Part shown: positions 20,298-27,265 of the stretch, piece by piece | Layout of the letters: every line of letters begins with the position of its first letter | Position numbering within the stretch: the first letter of the stretch is position 1 | NCBI GenBank assembly: GCA_963750895.1 | Contig: CAVVSD010000003.1 | Span: 186,001 to 250,000, forward strand | Direction: 5' to 3' | From: CAVVSD01 sp963750895 | Lineage (GTDB): Bacteria; Actinomycetota; Thermoleophilia; Solirubrobacterales; Solirubrobacteraceae | DNA: 64,000 nucleotides | Notes under the pieces: generated by a model | Told to the model about the DNA's origin: nothing | Seen by the model: only the letters and a program-made list of their open reading frames with translations | The model's database searches: none | Program-made: the position numbers and the translations under genes

Positions 20298-21299
20298 ATG
20301 GAGCCCACCAAGCAGCAGTACAAGGCCGCCGTCGTCCAGGCCGAGCCCGTGTGGCTGGACGTCGACGCGACGATCGACAAGGCGATCGGCCTCATCGGCC
20401 AGGCGTCGGAAGGCGGCGCCGACCTCGTCGCCTTCCCCGAGACCTGGGTCCCCGGCTACCCGTGGTGGATCTGGCTCGGCGCCCCCGCCTGGGGGATGCA
20501 GTTCGTGCAGCGGTACTTCGAGAACTCCGTCGTCATCGGCGAGGAGCCGCTCGCGCGGGTGCAGGCTGCGGCGGCCGAGCACGGCATCCACGTGAGCCTC
20601 GGGATCTCCGAGCGCGACGGCGGCAGCCTCTACATGGGGCAGGTGCTCATCGACGACGCGGGTGAGATCGTCCAGGCGCGGCGCAAGCTCAAGCCGACGC
20701 ACGTCGAGCGCTCGGTGTTCGGCGAGGGTGCCGGGGCGGACCTGGCGGTGCTCGACACGGCGATCGGCAAGGTCGGCTCGCTGTGCTGCTGGGAGCACCT
20801 GCAGCCATTGACGCGGTACGCGATGTACAGCAAGGGCGAGCAGGTGCACTGCGCGGCGTGGCCGACGTTCTCCCTCTACGCCGGCATGGCCTACGCGCTC
20901 GGCCCGGAGGTCAACATGGCCGCGAGCCGCATGTACGCCGTGGAGGGCGGCTGCTACGTGCTCGCCGCGTGCGCGACGGTCGGCGACAGCGCCCACGAGC
21001 TGTTCTGCGACACGCCCGACAAGGCCCAGATGCTCGGCCGCGGCGGCGGGCACGCGATGATCTTCGCGCCCGACGGCCGTGAGCTCGCCGAGCCGCTCGA
21101 CCCCTCCGCGGAGGGCCTGCTGTTCGCCGACATCGACCTGGGGCTGATCGCGCTGGCGAAGGCGGCCGCCGACCCGGTCGGCCACTACGCGCGAGCGGAC
21201 GTGACGCGCCTGTACCTGAACTCCTCGCCGCTGCCGCGGGTGGAGGAGCTGCGGCCGGCGATGGCGCCGCCCGTCGAGGAGGACGTCGAGGTCGTGTAG
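20298..21299 (+). CDS. Nitrilase (carbon-nitrogen hydrolase family, aliphatic/aromatic nitrilase branch)
   Basis: The 333-residue enzyme has the full Glu-Lys-Cys triad in nitrilase-specific contexts: Glu48 in FPETWVPGYPWW, Lys132 in RRKLKPTHVER, and Cys164 in SLCCWEHLQPL. The CWEH motif separates true nitrilases from amidases. It should hydrolyse an organic nitrile to the acid and ammonia. Ammonia release fits the location beside gltBD. Some enzymes of this branch also have cyanide-hydrating or aldoxime roles, so the substrate is open. Confidence 0.92.
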   Translation: MEPTKQQYKAAVVQAEPVWLDVDATIDKAIGLIGQASEGGADLVAFPETWVPGYPWWIWLGAPAWGMQFVQRYFENSVVIGEEPLARVQAAAAEHGIHVSLGISERDGGSLYMGQVLIDDAGEIVQARRKLKPTHVERSVFGEGAGADLAVLDTAIGKVGSLCCWEHLQPLTRYAMYSKGEQVHCAAWPTFSLYAGMAYALGPEVNMAASRMYAVEGGCYVLAACATVGDSAHELFCDTPDKAQMLGRGGGHAMIFAPDGRELAEPLDPSAEGLLFADIDLGLIALAKAAADPVGHYARADVTRLYLNSSPLPRVEELRPAMAPPVEEDVEVV

Positions 21300-21302
21300 C
21301 GC

Positions 21303-21713
21303 CTATTCGTCGGTCGCCGGCTGCACGAGCTCGGTGAGCACGTGGCCGGTGCCGTCGGGCTCGAGGAACGCGATGCGCGAGCCCCGGACGCCGGTCCGGG
21401 GCTCCGTGTCGATGAGGCGCATGCCCTCGTCCACCAGGCGCGCCATCTCGGCCTCGATGTCCCGGGTGACGTAGGCGACGTGGTGCAGGCCGGGGCCGTG
21501 CTCGGCGAGGAAGCCGGTGATCATCGCGTCCTCGCGCACCGGCGCGAGCAGCTCGACGTGGCTCTCGCCGATCTCGAGCAGGACGATCTCCAGGCCGGGT
21601 CCCTCGGCGATCTCGCGATGGACGAGCGCCATCCCGAAGCGCTGCTCGTAGAGCGCGATCGCGGCGTCGAGGTCGTCGACGGCGATGCCGATGTGGTCGA
21701 TCCGGATGAGCAT
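21303..21713 (-). CDS. mce: Methylmalonyl-CoA epimerase-like VOC protein
   Basis: The 136-residue protein has two betaalphabetabetabeta modules of the vicinal oxygen chelate fold. Putative metal ligands are His in RIDHIGIAVDDLD, His/Glu in GESHVELLAP, His in GPGLHHVAYVT and Glu in HVLTELVQP. Sequence and length agree with methylmalonyl-CoA epimerase, which interconverts the 2R and 2S forms in propionate breakdown. No mutase or propionyl-CoA carboxylase lies beside it, so another VOC activity is possible. Its ATG ends 2 nt before the stop of the upstream minus-strand gene. Confidence 0.82.
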   Translation of the reverse strand: MLIRIDHIGIAVDDLDAAIALYEQRFGMALVHREIAEGPGLEIVLLEIGESHVELLAPVREDAMITGFLAEHGPGLHHVAYVTRDIEAEMARLVDEGMRLIDTEPRTGVRGSRIAFLEPDGTGHVLTELVQPATDE

Positions 21714-21715
21714 GG

Positions 21716-22102
21716 CTACTCCGATTGGCGTCCGAGGATCGCGAGGAACCGCTCGATGCGCCGGCGCTCCTCGTCGGTGAGTCCGGCGTCGGTGTCCACG
21801 AGGAGCGTCATCGGGCCGCGGTCGCGCGCCCATCGGCGGGCGTCCTCGCTGAACTCGGGCGCGATCCACACGAGCGGCAGGGATGCCGCGTACGCGATGA
21901 CGGTGTCCTCCTGCGCGTCCAGGGAGTCCTCGGACCGCACGACGCGAACCGTCGGGGCGTCGAGCCGGTGGGCGACGGCGTTGACGGCGTCGAGCCCGCC
22001 GCCGTCGACGAGCAGCGCGACCTCGCCGTCGCGCAGCATGTCGAGCGACCATCCGTCGAGCGCGGCCGGCACGCAGACCATCCGGAACAGGGCATCGCTC
22101 AT
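21716..22102 (-). CDS. Hypothetical protein, 128 aa
   Basis: I do not recognise this soluble alpha/beta protein. It has repeated acidic patches (LLVDGGGLDAVNAVAHRLD, IAPEFSEDARRWARDRGP, VDTDAGLTDEERRRIERFL), no signal peptide and no membrane segment. The C-terminal helix LTDEERRRIERFLAIL resembles a short coiled coil. It lies directly upstream of, and is probably co-transcribed with, the epimerase gene, with 2 nt between them. A TAGGTT box lies 9 nt before its ATG. Confidence 0.65.
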   Translation of the reverse strand: MSDALFRMVCVPAALDGWSLDMLRDGEVALLVDGGGLDAVNAVAHRLDAPTVRVVRSEDSLDAQEDTVIAYAASLPLVWIAPEFSEDARRWARDRGPMTLLVDTDAGLTDEERRRIERFLAILGRQSE

Positions 22103-22132
22103 GGGAGCGGCAACCTACCCGAGATCCGTCCG

Positions 22133-22138
22133 TATCCT
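22133..22138 (+). promoter_or_regulatory. -10 box (TATCCT) upstream of GTG 22147
   Basis: TATCCT ends 8 nt before the GTG, a near-leaderless arrangement in the 44-bp gap between divergent genes. Confidence 0.4.
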
Positions 22139-22146
22139 CAGAGACG

Positions 22147-23106
22147 GTGCCCAGCTTCTGCCGTCACAACCGCTTCATCCAGAACTGCCCGATCTGCCGT
22201 GAGCCCGAGCCGGAGCGCCGCGTCCCGCGCAGCAGCTCGCCCGGCACGCGCTCGACGGCCTCGCGGCCGAGCACGTCCTCCTCGCGGTCCCGGTCGTCCG
22301 GCTCGCGCTCGAGCGGCGGCGTGCGCGTGCGCCAGCTCGCCCGCGCGACCGACGACGGCTATCGCAACGGGCTGGTCCCGGGGCTGAAGGCGTCGGCCGA
22401 CGCCGAGCGGCTCGCCGACGAGATCGCGTTCGCCGCGACGCGCCTCGCGCAGCTCGCGACGGACCCGCCGGGCACGTACGCCGAGGCGATGCTCGAGGCC
22501 GACCGCGAGGAGGGGCTCTGGCTCGCGTTCCTCACGGCCGTCGTCTGCCCCGGGGAGGGCGAGGACCCCTTCGCCGGCGTCCGCGCGGCTCACGTGCCGT
22601 GGGCGAGCGGCGAGCTGCCCGACCTCTCGGCCGTGTCGCGGGGACTGCGGTCCTCCGGCGACACGCGCACCCTCACCGCCTATCGCGCGTGGGCCGCGCG
22701 GGGCGGCTCCCAGCAGGCCGCGCTGGCCGGCGAGGCGGCGTGGACGCCGCAGCGGCGCTTCGACCGGGTGTTCGAGCGCCTCGCGCTGCCGGGCGTCGAC
22801 CGCGGCGCGCGCTACGACTTCCTGGTGACCGCGGGGCGGCTCGGCCTCGCGGACGTCCAGGGTGCGGCCATGCACTTCGGGGACGACGCGACGACCCTCG
22901 CCGCGAAGCGCGTGTTCGGCATCGGCGACCCGATCCTGCTCTCGCGCCGCGCGAACGACCTCGCCGAGGAGGCCGGGGTGCCGGTCGAGGCGCTCGACCT
23001 CGCGCTGTTCAACTGGGGCCAGCCCAGCGGCGGGCGGGTCACGATGGGCGCGGGCGAGGCGTCGCCCGAGCTCCGCGCGACGGCCGCCGCCGCGCTCGAC
23101 GTCTAG
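22147..23106 (+). CDS. Cys/His-motif (CRHNR...CPIC) protein of unknown function
   Basis: The 319-residue protein begins with CRHNRFIQNCPIC (Cys5, His7, Cys14, Cys17), a probable zinc or iron-sulphur site. A basic, Ser/Arg-rich low-complexity stretch follows (about 25-60), then a helical domain of about 250 residues. Near the end, ARYDFLVTAGRLGLADV and KRVFGIGDPILLSRRA look like a helical DNA-glycosylase-type fold. I recall a similar layout in proteins labelled alpha-glutamyl/putrescinyl thymine pyrophosphorylase-like, but cannot confirm this. GTG start; the stop overlaps that of the convergent gene in a CTAG. Confidence 0.7.
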   Translation: MPSFCRHNRFIQNCPICREPEPERRVPRSSSPGTRSTASRPSTSSSRSRSSGSRSSGGVRVRQLARATDDGYRNGLVPGLKASADAERLADEIAFAATRLAQLATDPPGTYAEAMLEADREEGLWLAFLTAVVCPGEGEDPFAGVRAAHVPWASGELPDLSAVSRGLRSSGDTRTLTAYRAWAARGGSQQAALAGEAAWTPQRRFDRVFERLALPGVDRGARYDFLVTAGRLGLADVQGAAMHFGDDATTLAAKRVFGIGDPILLSRRANDLAEEAGVPVEALDLALFNWGQPSGGRVTMGAGEASPELRATAAAALDV

Positions 23107-23474
23107 CCGGACCGCTCGCGTCGCCGGTCGTCGGACTTCGGGGCGATCGCCTGCACGAACGCGTTGACCGCCCAGACGATGATCGTCGCGCCCACGTAGG
23201 TCCAGAAGCCGTCGATCTGGAAGCCGTGGACGATCCACGACGTCAGCAGCAGCATCACGAGGCTCACGAAGAACAGCGCGATGCCCAGCGTCAGCACGAT
23301 CACCGGCAGCGCGAGGAGCGTGAGGAACGGCTTGACGAGCCAGTTGGCGATCGTCAGCACCAACGCCGCGAGCAGCAGGTTCTGCCACTCGTCCCCGTAG
23401 GTCACGCCGTCCAGCAGCTGCGAGGCGACCCAGATCGCGGCGACGTTGCCGATGAAGCGGACCAGCAGGATCAT
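23103..23474 (-). CDS. Phage-holin-family (PF04020-like) membrane protein
   Basis: The 123-residue protein has four hydrophobic helices (MILLVRFIGNVAAIWVASQLL; LLLAALVLTIANWLV; FLTLLALPVIVLTLGIALFF; YVGATIIVWAVNAFVQAI). This is the pattern of the widespread bacterial four-helix family named after phage holins. The motif NWLVKPFLTLLALPVIVLTLG is typical. The family name does not imply a prophage; no phage genes are near. The function is unknown. Confidence 0.82.
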   Translation of the reverse strand: MILLVRFIGNVAAIWVASQLLDGVTYGDEWQNLLLAALVLTIANWLVKPFLTLLALPVIVLTLGIALFFVSLVMLLLTSWIVHGFQIDGFWTYVGATIIVWAVNAFVQAIAPKSDDRRRERSG

Positions 23475-23493
23475 CGCCCGCGGACCCTACTCG

Positions 23494-23499
23494 TAGGCT
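23494..23499 (+). promoter_or_regulatory. -10 box (TAGGCT) for the O-methyltransferase gene
   Basis: TAGGCT ends 6 nt before the GTG at 23506. The 31-bp gap between the divergent genes also holds a minus-strand TAGGGT (23484-23489), 9 nt before the ATG at 23474. Confidence 0.45.
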
Positions 23500-23505
23500 C
23501 CGACC

Positions 23506-24135
23506 GTGGACCTCGTCGACCCCCGCGCCGAGCGCTACGCCACGGCGCACACCACGCCGCACCCGCCCGCGACGGCAGCGGCCGCGTCCTGGACCGATGC
23601 GAACTCCGGCGCGCCGCAGATGGCGAGCGCGCTCGTCGAGAGCCGGCTGCTCGCCGCACTCGTGACCGTCGGCGCCGCGCGCCGCGTGCTCGAGGTGGGC
23701 ACGTTCACGGGCGTCGGCGCGCTCGCGCTGGCCGAGCGGATCGCGCCCGGCGGGACCGTGATCACGATCGAGTCCGATCCGGCCCGCGCCGAGGCCGCCA
23801 GGCGCCACATCGACGCCAGCCCGGTCGCCGATCGCATCGAGCTGCTCGTGGGCGACGCCCGTGAGCTCGTCGGGGAGCTCGACGGCCCGTTCGACCTCGT
23901 CTTCCTCGATGCCTGGAAGTCCGACTACATCGACTACTACGAGGCGGTCGTGCCGAAGCTGTCCGACCGCGGGGTCCTCGTCGCCGACAACGTCCTGGCG
24001 CGCGGGCAGGTGCTCGAGGGGGAGCGCGGCCATGCGCTGCAGGCGTTCAACGAGCACGTGCAGGCCGACCCGCGGGTCGACAACGTGCTCCTGACGGTCG
24101 GCGACGGCCTGATGCTGGCCTGGCGCACCGCCTGA
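23506..24135 (+). CDS. SAM-dependent O-methyltransferase (family 3, caffeoyl-CoA/catechol type)
   Basis: The 209-residue enzyme has the class I methyltransferase motifs: RVLEVGTFTGVGALALAERI (SAM-binding loop), TIESDPARAEAARRHI, and FLDAWKSDYIDYYEAV with the metal-binding Asp of family 3 O-methyltransferases, followed by VLVADNVLARGQV. It would methylate a catechol-like hydroxyl with Mg2+. The substrate is unknown. GTG start, 32 bp from the divergent membrane protein gene. Confidence 0.9.
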   Translation: MDLVDPRAERYATAHTTPHPPATAAAASWTDANSGAPQMASALVESRLLAALVTVGAARRVLEVGTFTGVGALALAERIAPGGTVITIESDPARAEAARRHIDASPVADRIELLVGDARELVGELDGPFDLVFLDAWKSDYIDYYEAVVPKLSDRGVLVADNVLARGQVLEGERGHALQAFNEHVQADPRVDNVLLTVGDGLMLAWRTA

Positions 24136-24154
24136 CCGCGACAATCGTCGTGCG

Positions 24155-24379
24155 ATGGCGGAGCAGCGCGGCGACACGAGAGGGCGGCCACCGGGCGACT
24201 GGACGCGCGCGAACCTCGCGATCGCCGTCGGCTGGGCGGCGCTCGCGGTGGTGTTCGGGGCCTACGCGATCGTCCGCGAGAGCGTCGGCGCGGGCGTCCT
24301 GACCCTCGTCGTGATGTGGTGCATGCGGCTCGCGTGGGTCCTCGCGTGGCAGGGGGAGGAGGACGAGGAGCTGGGGTGA
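24155..24379 (+). CDS. Small two-helix membrane protein (copy 1)
   Basis: The 74-residue protein has a polar, Arg-rich N-terminus, then two membrane helices (AIAVGWAALAVVFGAYAIV and GVLTLVVMWCMRLAWVLAW) joined by RESVGA, and an acidic end. It closely resembles the protein at 25712-26002 (shared pattern W-AA-A--FGAYAI---SVGA). Function unknown. Its TGA overlaps the GTG of the next gene (GTGA), so translation may be coupled. Confidence 0.7.
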   Translation: MAEQRGDTRGRPPGDWTRANLAIAVGWAALAVVFGAYAIVRESVGAGVLTLVVMWCMRLAWVLAWQGEEDEELG

Positions 24380-25627
24380 TCGACCGCGCCGACTCACCGG
24401 CTTCGGCACAATCCCGGTTCGAGCCCATGCCCTCCTCCACCGTTGTCGGACGGGAGACGGAGCTTGACCGCCTGCGGGAGTTCCTCGCGGGATCGGATCT
24501 CCAGGCGTTCGTGCTGCGGGGCGACCCGGGCATCGGCAAGACGATCCTCTGGCAGCGCGGCGTCGACGAGGCGATCGCGCGCGGCTCGCGCGTGCTCGTC
24601 CATCGAGCCGTGGAGGCCGAGGCGGGGCTCGCGTTCACGGGGATCGCCGATCTCGTCGGCCCGGTTCTCGCCGAGGTCGAGGACGACCTCGCGCCGCCCC
24701 GGCTGCGGGCCCTGCGCGTGGCGCTGCTGCTCGAGGATCCGGGCGCCGCGCCGCCCCAGCCCGAAGCGATCGGGCTGGCGGTGCTCGACGTGCTCACGCT
24801 CCTGTCGGCCGATGCCCACCTCCTCGTCGCGATCGACGACCTCCAGTGGCTCGACTCCTCGTCGTCGAGCGTCCTGCGGATCGCGCTCCGGCGTCTGCGT
24901 GGCACGCGCGTCTCGCTGCTCGTGAGCATCCGGGACGCACCTGGGGTGCGACCACCGTTCGAGCCCGCCTCGCTCCTCGGCGAGGATGGCGTCGTCGAAG
25001 TTCGCGTGCCGGCGCTCGGACTCAGCGAGACACACCGGCTCCTGAGCGATGGCGTCGGGGTGGATCTCCCGCGTCCCGATCTCGTGCGGATCCACGAGGC
25101 GTCGGGAGGCAACCCGCTCTTCGCCCTCGAGCTCGCGCGCAGCGGTGACGGGCGGCTTCCCGCGAACCTCCGCGAGGCGCTCGACGAGCGCCTGGACAAG
25201 CTGCCCGCGGCGACTGCGGATGTGCTTCTGGAGACAGCGGCCCTGGCGCGTCCGACGCTCGCCAGCGTCGCCGGCGATCCGGTAAGGCGAGAGGCCCTCG
25301 AACCAGCGCTCCGCGCGCGGGTGATCGGCACGCGAGACGCTCGGAGCGGCGATCGCGCTGTTCGACTCCCTCGAGGCGCGGCCGTGGGCCGACAAGGCGC
25401 GGGCGGAGCTGGCGCGCGTCAGCGGACGCGTCGCATCGCGCGACGACCTGACGGCCACCGAGCAGGCGATCGCCGAGCACGCGGCGGCCGGCCGCCAGAA
25501 CAAGGAGATCGCGGCGGCGATGTTCATCACGCCCCGCACCGTCGAGTCGCATCTCACGCGGATCTACCGCAAGCTCGGCGTCCGGTCGCGCGCCGAGCTC
25601 GCGGCACGATTCGGGCGACAGAGCTAG
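24376..25627 (+). pseudogene. AAA-ATPase/LuxR-type regulator with its middle deleted
   Basis: The first ~315 codons encode the ATPase of a large LuxR (LAL/MalT-like) regulator: Walker A LRGDPGIGKTILW, Walker B LLVAIDDLQWLD, and the following HEASGGNPLFALELAR. Homology breaks at about 25325, after PALRARVI. From about 25334, in another frame, it resumes with ETLGAAIALFDSLEARPWADKA and a C-terminal HTH (LTATEQAIAEHAAAGRQNKEIAAAMF), ending at TAG 25625-25627. Relatives are about 900 residues, so some 450-500 residues of the central TPR region are missing and the halves are out of frame. A residual ATPase fragment may still be made. Confidence 0.85.
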
Positions 25628-25698
25628 CCCCGAGACACGGGGTCGGCCGCGTCCAAAGTCGAGGGGTTCCCCCGTTTCGGCAGGGGGGTCCTGCTCCG

Positions 25699-25704
25699 TA
25701 GCGT
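25699..25704 (+). promoter_or_regulatory. -10 box (TAGCGT) for small membrane protein copy 2
   Basis: TAGCGT ends 7 nt before the ATG at 25712, leaderless-type spacing. The preceding 84 bp contain short G/C inverted repeats (CCCCG-agaca-CGGGG at 25628-25642) that may terminate the broken regulator gene. Confidence 0.45.
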
Positions 25705-25711
25705 CGCCGAC

Positions 25712-26002
25712 ATGGCCTACATCAACGCCTCCCGCATCTCCGCCACGCGGCCCGCACGGGCCCGTCACGCCGACGTCGACGACGTCCGCAGCGACCGGTC
25801 GCGCGCCGGCATCGCGCTGTCCGTCGCGTGGGCCGCGATCGCCATCACGTTCGGTGCCTACGCCATCGCGCAGCACAGCGTCGGCGCGTTCCTCATCGGG
25901 CTCGCCGTCATCGCCGTCCTGCGCACCGCGTGGCAGGCCGCGTGGGGCGACGACGCGGCTCCCGATCGCGACCCGCACCGCGACATCTCGTTCCTCCCGT
26001 GA
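25712..26002 (+). CDS. Small two-helix membrane protein (copy 2)
   Basis: The 96-residue protein has a polar basic N-terminus of about 30 residues, two membrane helices (GIALSVAWAAIAITFGAYAIA and AFLIGLAVIAVLRTAWQAAW) and a charged tail. It is a paralogue of 24155-24379: both helices align without gaps around FGAYAI and SVGA. The two copies flank the collapsed LuxR-type gene. Function unknown. Confidence 0.68.
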   Translation: MAYINASRISATRPARARHADVDDVRSDRSRAGIALSVAWAAIAITFGAYAIAQHSVGAFLIGLAVIAVLRTAWQAAWGDDAAPDRDPHRDISFLP

Positions 26003-26089
26003 TCTCCGCCTGCCCATGCGGCCTCCGGGTCTGCGAGGTGCTCAAGTCGCGCCCCCGTGACGCCGACGACAAGCTGTGGGGAACCACGC

Positions 26090-27265
26090 TTGATCGACAT
26101 CGGCATCACACACAGCACGCGCATGGGCCGCGTGGGCAGCAGCACGGCGGACGACCCGCGCACCGCGGGCCGCGAGGCCGTCGATGCCGCGCTCGGCGGC
26201 GCCCCCGCGCGTGACGGCGACCTGCTCCTCCTCTTCGCGTCGGTCCGCTACGACCTGCACGCCCTGCACGCCGCCGCCGTCGAGCACGCCGCCCCCGCCC
26301 GCGTGGTCGGCGCCTCGACCGCCGGTGCGTTCGCGGGCGCCGCGAGCATCGAGCGCGGCTGCGTCGCCGCGCTGCTGCCCGGCGAGGGACTGTCCTTCGG
26401 CATCGCCCACGTCGAGTGGGACCCCGCCGACCCGGTCGGCTCCGCGCGCACCGCGGCGGACCTCGCCCGCACCCGCGCGGGGGAGGACCGCGACCACTCC
26501 GCGCTGCTCCTGCTCGCCGACGGCCTGAGGGCCCACGGGCGGGAGTTCGCCCGCGGCGTCTACGACGTGACGAGCGCGCTCGTGCCCCTCGTCGGCGGTG
26601 CGGCGGCCGACGACATGGAGGGCCACGCGACGTGGACGTTCGCCGACGGCGTCGCCCGCACCCACGGGATCGCAGCGGTCTGGATCGACTCCGACCTGCC
26701 GATCGGCGTCGCCGCCGGCCACGGCTTCCGCCCCGTCGGCTGCCCGCACGTCGTCACGAAGGTCGACGGCCGCGACGTGCTCGAGCTCGACGGGCGCCCC
26801 GCGCTGGAGATCTACCTCGGCGAGCTGGGCGGTCGCCTCCCGAACAGCGTCGCCATGCAGGCGCACCACGTCCCGTCGCACCCGCTCGGCGCGATCACGG
26901 TGAGCGGCCACCACGACCTCTTCCCCGTCGCCCCGTCGGGCACCGGCCTGGCCGCCCGCACCGAGGTGCCCGAGGGCACGCTCGTCGAGGTGATGTGCAC
27001 CGACGTGCAGGGCCTGGTCGGCGGCGCCCGCCGCGCCGGCCTGGACGCCGTCGCCCAGCTCGTCGCCCCGCCGCGACTGGCGCTCGCGTTCTCCGGCGTC
27101 GACCGCGTCCCGCTGCTCGGCGGCGTCAGCGAGGCGCAGACCGCCGGGCTGCTCGAGGGCCTGGACGGCGCGCCGCTCGCCGGCTTCCACGCCTACGGCG
27201 AGTTCGCCCGCCGGATCGGCCCCGGCGGCTTCCACATGACCTCCGTCTCGGTGCTGGCGCTGTGA
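26090..27265 (+). CDS. FIST domain sensory protein
   Basis: The product of about 391 residues matches the FIST N and C domains, an extracellular or cytoplasmic ligand-sensing module. N-terminal part: DGDLLLLFASVRYDLHALHAA, ARVVGASTAGAF, ALVPLVGGAAADDM. C-terminal part: VTKVDGRDVLELDGRPALEIY, PLLGGVSEAQTAGLLEG. The TTG at 26090 is preferred because GGGGA lies 7 nt upstream; a GTG at 26057 would add 11 residues without a binding site. Its TGA overlaps the start of the cyclic-di-GMP gene (GTGA), so it probably feeds a signal to that enzyme. Confidence 0.87.
   Translation: MIDIGITHSTRMGRVGSSTADDPRTAGREAVDAALGGAPARDGDLLLLFASVRYDLHALHAAAVEHAAPARVVGASTAGAFAGAASIERGCVAALLPGEGLSFGIAHVEWDPADPVGSARTAADLARTRAGEDRDHSALLLLADGLRAHGREFARGVYDVTSALVPLVGGAAADDMEGHATWTFADGVARTHGIAAVWIDSDLPIGVAAGHGFRPVGCPHVVTKVDGRDVLELDGRPALEIYLGELGGRLPNSVAMQAHHVPSHPLGAITVSGHHDLFPVAPSGTGLAARTEVPEGTLVEVMCTDVQGLVGGARRAGLDAVAQLVAPPRLALAFSGVDRVPLLGGVSEAQTAGLLEGLDGAPLAGFHAYGEFARRIGPGGFHMTSVSVLAL

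Noticed and set aside
23103..23474. Holin-family gene as a sign of a prophage
   Set aside because: PF04020-type proteins are common in bacteria without phages, and no phage structural, integrase or lysis genes are near.
26416..27261. Upstream extension of the GGDEF/HD-GYP frame across the FIST gene
   Set aside because: The first 280 codons are out-of-frame FIST sequence; the real start is the GTG at 27262 overlapping the FIST stop.
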